Shown here: positions 1-5,120 of the stretch, piece after piece
Position numbering within the stretch: position 1 is the first letter of the stretch
Layout of the letters: every line of letters begins with the position of its first letter
Assembly: GCA_002367375.1 (NCBI GenBank)
Contig: DFBR01000092.1
Span: 1-5,120, forward strand
Direction: 5' to 3'
Length of the DNA: 5,120 bases
Source: Erythrobacter sp. UBA3075
GTDB taxonomy: Bacteria > Pseudomonadota > Alphaproteobacteria > Sphingomonadales > Sphingomonadaceae
Position numbers and translations under genes: made by a program
The notes under the pieces: generated by a model
What the model was told of the DNA's origin: nothing
Seen by the model: only the letters and a program-made list of their open reading frames with translations
Database searches by the model: none

Positions 1-933
1 AGCACCTTTGCACTGTTCCAGATGACTTTCGCCGCAATTACTCCCGCCCTCATGGTCGGCGCATGGGTAGACCGTGCACGTTTTGGCTGGGTGCTCGCTT
101 TCACCGCAATATGGAGCCTGCTTGTCTATGCACCAGTAGCGCATTGGATTTGGGGCGGTGGCTGGCTCGGGCAATTGGGCGTGACCGATTTTGCAGGCGG
201 ACTGGTTGTGCACGCAACGGCGGGTTCATCGGCGCTGGTCGTCGCATTGCTGCTGGGCAAGCGGCAGGGCTTCCCCTCCTCCGCACTCCTCCCTCATGCC
301 CCGGCGATGACGATGCTGGGCGCAATGTTGCTGTGGGTGGGCTGGTTCGGCTTTAATGGAGGCAGCGCGCTCGCCGCGACGGACGATGCCTCCAGCGCCA
401 TCATCAACACCCATGTCGCTGCTGCTGTGGCCGCATTGGTGTGGATGCTGATTGAGAAGATCAAATTCGGCAAACCAACATCAGTCGGTTTTGCAACGGG
501 CGCAATTGCGGGCCTCGCCACGATTACACCGGCGGCAGGTTACATCGCGCCGGGCGCCGCAATCATGCTCGGGATTGCCGGATCGGTACTGTGTTTTGGC
601 GCAATTTCACTCGTGAAGAACCGCTGGGCGATTGACGATTCCCTCGACGTGTTTGCCGTCCATGGCGTGGGCGGAATTCTCGGCACATTACTGCTGGGCA
701 TCTTCATCTGGAGCGGACTTGGCGGCACTGGCTACTCCGAAGTAGCGAATATGCCGAGTGAAGTCGGCGTGCAGGCATTGGGCATTGTGGTTGTCGTCCT
801 GTTCAGCGCCATCGTCACCGCTCTGATAGCCGTCGCCGTCAGCCTGTTCATCCCGATGCGCGTGAGCGAGGACGAAGAAGTTCAGGGCCTTGATCAGACC
901 AGCCACGGTGAGCGTGCATGGCTATTCGACTGA
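1..933 (+). CDS. amt: Ammonium transporter, Amt/MEP/Rh family (5' end outside the window)
   Basis: Ammonium channel of the inner membrane; the family conducts ammonia/ammonium as a trimer and is usually shut by a GlnK/PII protein. The frame is open from base 1, so the start is missing: 310 residues are present, roughly TM3 to TM11 of the usual eleven. Counting from the Met at base 22, the residues line up without gaps on E. coli AmtB: Phe gate F107 (codon 28-30) and F215, W148, D160 (in TDFAGG), pore histidine H168 (codon 211-213, in VVHATAG), W212, S219, and pore histidine H318 (codon 661-663, in FAVHGVGG). The two pore histidines are 150 residues apart, as in AmtB. The cytoplasmic tail has the familiar GLD...SHGERAW end, the part that contacts GlnK in AmtB. 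No glnK is seen downstream; in many proteobacteria it lies upstream, which is out of view. An intact protein is expected, and assignment is very secure. Confidence 0.97.
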   Translation, partial: STFALFQMTFAAITPALMVGAWVDRARFGWVLAFTAIWSLLVYAPVAHWIWGGGWLGQLGVTDFAGGLVVHATAGSSALVVALLLGKRQGFPSSALLPHAPAMTMLGAMLLWVGWFGFNGGSALAATDDASSAIINTHVAAAVAALVWMLIEKIKFGKPTSVGFATGAIAGLATITPAAGYIAPGAAIMLGIAGSVLCFGAISLVKNRWAIDDSLDVFAVHGVGGILGTLLLGIFIWSGLGGTGYSEVANMPSEVGVQALGIVVVVLFSAIVTALIAVAVSLFIPMRVSEDEEVQGLDQTSHGERAWLFD

Positions 934-939
934 CGCGAT

Positions 940-1452
940 ATGCAAGAAGCCGACCTTAGCGCCAAACGCGGCTGCATGGCCGATCTCACCGCCTACTGGC
1001 GGGGCCTACGAAAGTTCTACAATCCGCGTGGGAGGGCGACACGGACCGAGCTGTTTATGCTGCTGATCCTCAACGGCCTTCTGTTTACCTGCTTGGAAGT
1101 AATTTCACGGCATCTGCTATCGCGCGATGCGGATCACGCGGTCAGCTCAATCCTGCAAGCATTGTTTCTCGTTCCAATCCCGGCAGCTACCGCACGGCGG
1201 TTTCACGACATGGGGAAGAGCGGCTGGTTCGCCCTGCCAATCTTCATTCTGTGCGCCGTCAAGTTATGGAACATCTGGCTCGACTACCTTGCCGGGCCTT
1301 TTGCCTTCAATTCCGTGTTCGATAATGCGCCAACCTTGGGTCTTTTCTATGGCATGATCGGTCTGATGTTCGCCATCATCCTGATGCAGCCACCGCGCAA
1401 TGCGCGGAATCCTTACGGCCCCGATCCGCGACCTGATCCAAAGCAAATCTAA
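940..1452 (+). CDS. DUF805 family small inner-membrane protein
   Basis: Conserved membrane protein of unknown function; I can give family but not role. The 170-residue frame has the DUF805 hallmarks in order: NPRGRATRTE (28-37) before the first membrane segment (about 38-60); a second hydrophobic stretch (about 69-84); RRFHDMGKSGW (86-96), the family's central motif; a third segment (about 97-113); a fourth (about 131-150); and a C-terminal NPYGPDPRPDP (157-167). The start is uncertain. ATG 940 lies 6 bp after the amt stop, while ATG 976 would give 158 residues beginning MADLTAYWRG, closer to the usual distance from the N-terminal motif. Neither has a convincing Shine-Dalgarno sequence. The spacing suggests co-transcription with amt, though a link to ammonium uptake is only inference. 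The stop codon overlaps the stop of the convergent hydrolase gene. Confidence 0.88.
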   Translation: MQEADLSAKRGCMADLTAYWRGLRKFYNPRGRATRTELFMLLILNGLLFTCLEVISRHLLSRDADHAVSSILQALFLVPIPAATARRFHDMGKSGWFALPIFILCAVKLWNIWLDYLAGPFAFNSVFDNAPTLGLFYGMIGLMFAIILMQPPRNARNPYGPDPRPDPKQI

Positions 1453-2153
1453 CTCCGCCCCGCCTCAATTTCAGCGATTTTCGTGAGCAATTTCTCGATA
1501 CAACTGCGCGAGGTGCCGAGCTCTAAATGCGGTGCGTCGATGCGTAATGTGTGGTCCGCCTCCCCTTCGCGTCCGCGCGTGCACTCGGGCGAGATCACTC
1601 CGTCCACCGCCGACCAGATGGCCAGCGTCGGCACAGGTGGCTTCGCCACGACATCCTCTGCAAAGGGCGGATCTTCGACCGTGTGATCGTTGATTGCTTC
1701 GTACAATTGCCATGCGCGATTGGCGTGATGATCCCCGGAAAAGGGGCTGGCGACGGTCACTACCATTTGCAGATGATCGGCGCAGCGATGACCCAGCACG
1801 CGGGCGTATAATCCGCCCAGACTCCACCCGATCAACAATACCTTCTTGCCGGTAGTCCGATGCAGCGTGGCGATGCGCGTTTCCAGCTTGCGGACCTTGG
1901 CCGGATCAGCGCCGGTATTGAGGCCTAGCCGCCAGCCTTCGGGCGCAAATCCGCGCGCTTTCAATGTCCGCCGAAGGAGCGTGGTCGAGATATCGCCAGT
2001 TGCAAGGCCGGGTATTACGATCACTGGCCGCCCCTGCCCAATCTGCGCCCCAGGGCGCGGACGGCGCAGTGGATTGACCAGCACACGCGGCACCGCCAGC
2101 GCTTCTCGCAGAGTATTGCGAAGCGGGGGCGGAGCGGCGTTGTTATCGGTCAA
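1449..2153 (-). CDS. Alpha/beta hydrolase, lipase/esterase-like
   Basis: Predicted serine hydrolase of 234 residues, soluble, with no signal peptide or membrane segment. A beta strand running into an oxyanion-type loop (VIVIPGLATG, 44-53) is followed by the nucleophile elbow GWSLGG (109-114, Ser111). Asp184 (in SAVDGVIS) and His209 (in DAPHLELG) are well placed to complete the triad. Order and spacing fit the compact alpha/beta hydrolase fold; the substrate cannot be read from the sequence, and ester, lipid or thioester are all possible. The start is a TTG codon: the frame upstream is closed five codons earlier and contains no ATG or GTG. A GGGGA lies 5 bases before the TTG, and only one base separates it from the stop of the upstream flavoenzyme, so translation is probably coupled. 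A GTG at codon 21 is the only nearby alternative and would still leave the catalytic core intact. Confidence 0.9.
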   Translation of the reverse strand: MTDNNAAPPPLRNTLREALAVPRVLVNPLRRPRPGAQIGQGRPVIVIPGLATGDISTTLLRRTLKARGFAPEGWRLGLNTGADPAKVRKLETRIATLHRTTGKKVLLIGWSLGGLYARVLGHRCADHLQMVVTVASPFSGDHHANRAWQLYEAINDHTVEDPPFAEDVVAKPPVPTLAIWSAVDGVISPECTRGREGEADHTLRIDAPHLELGTSRSCIEKLLTKIAEIEAGRS

Positions 2154-2154
2154 A

Positions 2155-3561
2155 TCAGTCCCCGGTCAAAATCCGTTCGACCAATTGCTTCACGGTCGGC
2201 GTGAAATTGTTCGAATAGAACGGGTCCTGCTTGAACCGATATGCCGAATGGCCAGCAAAGGCGAGATTGTCGTCCGGATCGCCGCCGTGAGCGATATCTT
2301 GCAGGGTCTTCTGAATACAGAAACTGCGCGGGTCAGCGAGGCGTCCGGTGGTGAAATTGTCATGGTCTTTCCATGACGAGAAACCGCAATGCGACAGGCA
2401 GCCCATGCAATCCTGTTGGTCTTTGCGGATCACTTCGGAACTTTCCGGCGTCACGAACACTACGGTATCGTCCGGCGTTTTGAGCACTTCGGTAAAGCCC
2501 TCGGCCATCCACGATTGCGCCTTTCGCTGGTCTCCGGGATGGACCCAGAAATACTTCGCCTTGCCATGGTCTGCGAGAGGTATTGTGCCCTCTTCCTGAT
2601 CGCGCTTGAAGATCGCAATCTGCCGTTCACTTCGGTGCATCAGATCGTACAGGAAAGGCGTCTTCACCGCGCTGGAATAGAAACCTGTGGGGCTGAATTT
2701 GTGCAACAACACATCACCCGGCTCGACCGTACGAAGCATTTCCTTCCACACTTGCGGAATCGGGCTTTCCTCGGTCAGCAGCGGACGCGTGCCGAATTGG
2801 AAGGCGATCTTGCCGAGTTCAGGATTGTCGATCCAGTCTTCCCACTCGCGCAGGAACCACACGCCGCCCGCCATAACGATGGCGGTATCTTCGCTCACCC
2901 CTTCGGCGCGCATAGTATCGCGCAGCGCCTTTACGCGGGGGTACGGGTCTTGCGGCTCTTTGGGATTCTCGGCGTTGGACAGGCCATTGTGACCGCCCGC
3001 CAGCCATGGGTCTTCATAGACCACAGCGGCCATCAATTCGGGCACTTTGGAATAGCTGCGCTTCCACAATGCACGAAAGGCGCGGGCCGAGCTGATAATC
3101 GGCAGGTAATGCACATTATGCTTCGCCGCGATTTCAGCCAGCTTGTAAGGCATCCCGGCACCGCAGGTAACGCCAGTAATCATGCCGGGACAATTCTCCA
3201 GCACACCTTCCAGAACCTGCTGAGCGCCGCCCATTTCCCAAAGCACGTTGATATTGATCGCGCCCCTGCCACCCGCAATCTCATGAGCGCGCTTCACCTG
3301 CTCGGTCGCGCCATCAATGGCGTAGCGGATCAGCTGTTCGTGCCGTTCGCCGCGCGTGGCCTGCGGGTACAATTGGGGAATGGGATTGCCATCGCTGTCA
3401 TAGCTGTCAGCATTCACCGCACTGACCGTGCCAATGCCGCCCGCCGCCGCCCAAGCGCCCGAGCTTGAATGGTTCGTGGCCGAAACACCTTTGCCACCTT
3501 CGATCAGCGGCCACACTTCGCGGCCACCATAAGAAATGGGTTTAAGACCCTTGAACGTCAT
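2155..3561 (-). CDS. Nitronate monooxygenase-like NAD(P)H-dependent flavin oxidoreductase with Cys-rich C-terminal extension
   Basis: FMN-dependent TIM-barrel enzyme of the nitronate monooxygenase (2-nitropropane dioxygenase) family. With the start at ATG 3561 it has 468 residues, beginning MTFKGLKPISYGG. Family signatures in order: GIGTVSAVNA (about 42-51) near the FMN site; GVTCGAGMP (130-138); GGHNGL (189-194), with His191 at the position of the family's catalytic His; AGGVWF (231-236), the phosphate-binding turn; and FQFGTRPLLTEES (254-266). Classical members have about 320-350 residues. Here more than 100 residues follow the barrel, carrying Cys385, Cys388 and Cys392 in CMGCLSHC plus Cys415, an arrangement that could hold an Fe-S cluster or zinc. 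The true substrate is unknown. The frame stays open to a GTG at 3618, but ATG 3561 has the better ribosome site and fits the family N-terminus. The gene overlaps the methyltransferase by 20 bp and precedes the hydrolase by one base, which points to an operon. Confidence 0.93.
   Translation of the reverse strand: MTFKGLKPISYGGREVWPLIEGGKGVSATNHSSSGAWAAAGGIGTVSAVNADSYDSDGNPIPQLYPQATRGERHEQLIRYAIDGATEQVKRAHEIAGGRGAININVLWEMGGAQQVLEGVLENCPGMITGVTCGAGMPYKLAEIAAKHNVHYLPIISSARAFRALWKRSYSKVPELMAAVVYEDPWLAGGHNGLSNAENPKEPQDPYPRVKALRDTMRAEGVSEDTAIVMAGGVWFLREWEDWIDNPELGKIAFQFGTRPLLTEESPIPQVWKEMLRTVEPGDVLLHKFSPTGFYSSAVKTPFLYDLMHRSERQIAIFKRDQEEGTIPLADHGKAKYFWVHPGDQRKAQSWMAEGFTEVLKTPDDTVVFVTPESSEVIRKDQQDCMGCLSHCGFSSWKDHDNFTTGRLADPRSFCIQKTLQDIAHGGDPDDNLAFAGHSAYRFKQDPFYSNNFTPTVKQLVERILTGD
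2159..2163 (-). promoter_or_regulatory. Ribosome binding site supporting the TTG start of the hydrolase
   Basis: GGGGA on the minus strand, five bases before the TTG at 2153-2151. It lies inside the last codons of the flavoenzyme gene. It is a partial match to the Shine-Dalgarno core, but together with the single-base gap between genes it favours TTG over the GTG at codon 21. Confidence 0.45.
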
Positions 3562-4339
3562 TATCTTCCCCGGAGGAGGAGCCGTCATCAGTGATGGAAA
3601 GCTCGTTGATATCTTCACCCGGCTGAACGCAGGGCTCTATGTCACGTGGATCGGGCCTCTCGCCCGCCACTTCGAATTGTGCGTAATACCCGGCAATCTG
3701 CGGTTTGCGCACGAATTCGACAAGCCGATAGCCGACCCGCTCAAATTCGCAAAACAGAAGCTGGGGATTGATGCCGTGCTGGTCCGCCGGGCGGTCAACA
3801 TCGACCACGATTACTTGCCCGCCCTCACGCAAGGCTGGACGCATTCGCCAGATGAAGGCGTAAGGTTCTGTGATCTCATGATACATATGGACCATGAAAA
3901 TACGGTCGAAACTGTCCGGCGGCAGGCCCGGATCATCGAACCCTCCGCGCGCGACCGAGACATTGTCCAGCCTGTCACGCTCCACCCGGCTGCCGAGGCG
4001 GCGCAGCACCGCATCGTCAATATCCTGCGCCAGCACGCGGCCATCCTCGCCCACCCGCGCGGCGAGGCGAACGGTGTAATAGCCCTCGCCCGCTCCAATA
4101 TCGGCGACCGTCATGCCTTCGGTAATCGCGGCCTGATCCATAACCGTTTCGGCTTCACGCCGATCATCGCGGATCTGCTCGGTCGAGAAACTATTCCCGC
4201 TGAGATCGGAGACCGGTCGATACGGACGCGGGAAATCCTGGCTGGTGACCGGACGGTCATCCTCCGCCACATCACACGACACCAGCGCAGCGCACGCAGC
4301 AATGCCCGTCAGTGTTCTGAATGCTGACCCTCTGTTCAT
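3542..4339 (-). CDS. Class I SAM-dependent methyltransferase with predicted lipoprotein signal peptide
   Basis: Predicted methyltransferase of 265 residues. The N-terminus has basic residues (Arg3, Arg8), a short hydrophobic run (about 9-20) and a lipobox LVSC ending at Cys22, so it would be exported and lipid-anchored. Asp23 follows the Cys, which in E. coli favours inner-membrane retention. The Rossmann core follows: motif I VADIGAGEGYYT (78-89), acidic QDID (105-108) at the end of strand 2, FDRIFMVHMYHEI (144-156), and VIVVDVDRP (176-184). The layout resembles the 'predicted methyltransferase' group with signal peptides (COG4798-like), an assignment from memory. The acceptor substrate is unknown. 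The C-terminal tail from about residue 240 is acidic and low in complexity and probably disordered; its coding sequence overlaps the next gene. ATG 4339 has an AGAGG site 7 bases upstream, which supports this start. This is the first gene of the probable methyltransferase-flavoenzyme-hydrolase operon. Confidence 0.9.
   Translation of the reverse strand: MNRGSAFRTLTGIAACAALVSCDVAEDDRPVTSQDFPRPYRPVSDLSGNSFSTEQIRDDRREAETVMDQAAITEGMTVADIGAGEGYYTVRLAARVGEDGRVLAQDIDDAVLRRLGSRVERDRLDNVSVARGGFDDPGLPPDSFDRIFMVHMYHEITEPYAFIWRMRPALREGGQVIVVDVDRPADQHGINPQLLFCEFERVGYRLVEFVRKPQIAGYYAQFEVAGERPDPRDIEPCVQPGEDINELSITDDGSSSGEDNDVQGS
3565..3571 (-). promoter_or_regulatory. Ribosome binding site that decides the flavoenzyme start
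   Basis: GGGGAAG on the minus strand just before ATG 3561-3559; the GGGGA part ends 5 bases from the start codon. The other in-frame starts, GTG at 3618 and ATG at 3588, lack such a site. It lies within the 3' end of the methyltransferase gene, consistent with translational coupling. Confidence 0.5.
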
Positions 4340-4346
4340 GAGAGAG

Positions 4347-4351
4347 CCTCT
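4347..4351 (-). promoter_or_regulatory. Ribosome binding site of the methyltransferase gene
   Basis: AGAGG on the minus strand with 7 bases to ATG 4339. This spacing and match favour the start that includes the lipoprotein signal peptide over any internal start. Confidence 0.5.
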
Positions 4352-4379
4352 AGCGCTCTGCGATGCGAAGGCAAAGGGG

Positions 4380-4409
4380 GTTATGGCGATGGTTCACGAG
4401 TGAGATCAA
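4380..4409 (-). promoter_or_regulatory. Candidate promoter for the three-gene minus-strand operon
   Basis: On the minus strand TTGATC (4409-4404) and CATAAC (4385-4380) are separated by 18 bases; each matches four of six bases of the sigma-70 consensus. Transcription would begin about 35 bases before the methyltransferase start. It lies in the decayed end of the gene remnant, the only non-coding space ahead of the operon. Such matches arise by chance often, so this is only a candidate; read-through from prfB is the alternative. Confidence 0.2.
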
Positions 4410-4640
4410 GGCGCCGGGCGAGGCAGATTGCGTCCGTTGACACTTGCTCCTCGATCAATTCGGTGCCCATCAGGGCAAAACCGACCGCTCGATGAAGATC
4501 GGCCGGGCATTGCCGTACCAGTCGATGCAGGCGGCCTCGCAGGAATAGCCAGTGGCTGTTTCGTCTGAACCTTCACCCGGCGTAATTCGTTCAAGCTCGA
4601 CCATCTGACCTGCAGGGGCAAAGCGTCTCTTTTCAAAAGT
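4381..4640 (-). pseudogene. Frameshifted, 5'-truncated gene remnant downstream of prfB
   Basis: The roughly 330 bases between prfB and the methyltransferase hold protein-like sequence split between two frames. The first frame (4640-4470, 56 codons without an obvious start) reads RRFAPAGQMVELERI, then GEGSDET, a Cys pair (CEAAC), DWYGNARPIFIERSV, and stops at 4472-4470. In the next frame the reading continues as FALMGTELIEEQ and ends LDLTREPSP at a TAA (4383-4381). The frames join if one base is added to the run of four A (plus strand, 4477-4480), giving ERSV-FALMGTEL. No start codon or signal peptide precedes the first part, and prfB ends only 30 bases upstream, so the 5' end also seems lost. 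From memory the pieces resemble the C-terminal end of sphingomonad secreted beta-propeller domain proteins; this is a weak, unverified identification. A sequencing error could explain the frameshift but not the missing 5' end. Alternatively, it could be two tiny overlapping ORFs (TGATG junction), which I consider less likely. Confidence 0.55.
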
Positions 4641-4669
4641 TCGATGCTGGCAAGCAGCCGAAGCGCGCC

Positions 4670-5120
4670 CTACTCCGCATCCTCCACATCGACTTTCTCG
4701 CCCGTCACGCGCTGCGCCAGAGCGGCGGCGATGAAGTCGTCGAGGTCGCCGTCGAGCACGTCGTCGGGTGTGGGGCTGGTTACGCCGGTGCGCAGGTCTT
4801 TCACCATCTGATACGGCTGGAGGACATAGGAACGGATCTGGTGACCCCACCCGATCTCGGTCTTTTCCTGATACTCGCCCGCTGCTGCCGCCTCACGCTC
4901 GGCCATCTCACGTTCGAACAGGCGCGCTTTGAGCATGTTCATCGCAGTGGCGCGGTTCTTGTGCTGGCTGCGGTCGTTCTGGCTGGCGACGACGATCCCG
5001 GTGGGTTGGTGCGTGATGCGCACGGCGGAATCGGTCGTGTTCACGTGCTGCCCGCCCGCGCCTGATGCGCGGTAGGTGTCGATCTTCAGATCGCCCTCGT
5101 TGATCTCGATATTGATGTCG
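4670..5120 (-). CDS. prfB: Peptide chain release factor 2 (5' end outside the window)
   Basis: Release factor 2, which ends translation at UGA and UAA codons by triggering peptidyl-tRNA hydrolysis on the ribosome. The last 149 residues are present; the gene enters from the right edge. The GGQ loop that reaches the peptidyl transferase centre is seen in SGAGGQHVN (GGQ codons 5056-5048), followed by [15 protein letters not shown] and SQHKNRA, typical of class I factors. The C-terminal part [10 protein letters not shown]...KDLRTGV and [10 protein letters not shown] is characteristic of RF2; RF1 has a different RIRTYNFPQ-type segment there. The codon-recognition domain, and any programmed frameshift near the start, lie outside the window. 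The stop is TAG at 4672-4670. No clear rho-independent terminator follows; the short TTCG hairpin just downstream has only two paired bases. Confidence 0.97.
   Translation of the reverse strand, partial: DINIEINEGDLKIDTYRASGAGGQHVNTTDSAVRITHQPTGIVVASQNDRSQHKNRATAMNMLKARLFEREMAEREAAAAGEYQEKTEIGWGHQIRSYVLQPYQMVKDLRTGVTSPTPDDVLDGDLDDFIAAALAQRVTGEKVDVEDAE

Noticed and set aside
2389..3468. A 359-codon open frame on the plus strand opposite the flavoenzyme gene
   Set aside because: It mirrors a gene with strong family motifs, has no recognisable domain, and has a composition rich in His, Arg and Ala as expected of an antisense shadow in GC-rich coding DNA.
3562..3618. Extended flavoenzyme start at GTG 3618 (19 more residues)
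   Set aside because: It would raise the overlap with the methyltransferase to 77 bp, lacks a ribosome site, and adds residues unlike the family N-terminus, while ATG 3561 has GGGGAAG just upstream.
3536..4327. A 263-codon open frame on the plus strand opposite the methyltransferase gene
   Set aside because: It nearly coincides with the methyltransferase gene, which has motif I, a lipobox and a ribosome site. The antisense product shows no family motif and is Arg/His/Ile-rich; a codon-bias shadow is the simplest reading.
4340..4360. Inverted repeat AGAGC...GCTCT just before the methyltransferase gene, as a terminator or operator
   Set aside because: The stem is only 5 bp with no T run behind it, and it overlaps the ribosome binding site; a chance match is likely.
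4406..4636. A 76-codon frame starting MKRDALPLQ in the prfB-methyltransferase gap
   Set aside because: It is a third frame across the remnant. Its sequence is low in hydrophobic residues and protein-like features, whereas the other two frames give coherent, joinable sequence.
4641..4669. Possible rho-independent terminator after prfB
   Set aside because: The TTCG loop here has only two paired bases and no following T tract, so I do not call a terminator.

Overview
The window reads as a piece of chromosome from an alphaproteobacterium, most likely of the order Sphingomonadales (Erythrobacteraceae or Sphingomonadaceae type). This rests on moderate-to-high GC, tightly packed genes, and recalled resemblance of several proteins to sphingomonad families; no database search was possible. 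I see no mobile element, CRISPR array, RNA gene or phage gene.

Layout. On the + strand, positions 1-933 hold the C-terminal two thirds or more of an Amt ammonium channel, whose start lies outside the window. A small DUF805 membrane protein follows six bases later (940-1452). All remaining genes are on the - strand and converge on this pair. Reading in the direction of transcription, from the right edge, they are: the C-terminal part of peptide chain release factor 2 (prfB, 4670-5120), which contains the GGQ motif; a degraded, frameshifted gene remnant (4381-4640); a class I SAM-dependent methyltransferase with a predicted lipoprotein signal peptide (3542-4339); a nitronate monooxygenase-like flavoenzyme with a cysteine-rich C-terminal extension (2155-3561); and a small alpha/beta hydrolase (1449-2153).

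The last three genes look like one co-translated unit. Methyltransferase and flavoenzyme overlap by 20 bp, and the hydrolase starts at a TTG codon one base after the flavoenzyme stop. The hydrolase and DUF805 genes then end against each other with stop codons that share bases. Their joint role is unknown: a methyltransferase, an FMN oxidoreductase and an esterase/lipase-like hydrolase could act on a common small molecule or lipid, but nothing in the sequence names a substrate.

Most of the window is ordinary housekeeping or conserved-hypothetical content. The points most worth a second look are the broken gene after prfB, where restoring one base in a run of four A/T rejoins two reading frames; the Cys cluster on the flavoenzyme; and the lipobox on a methyltransferase whose cofactor is normally cytoplasmic.
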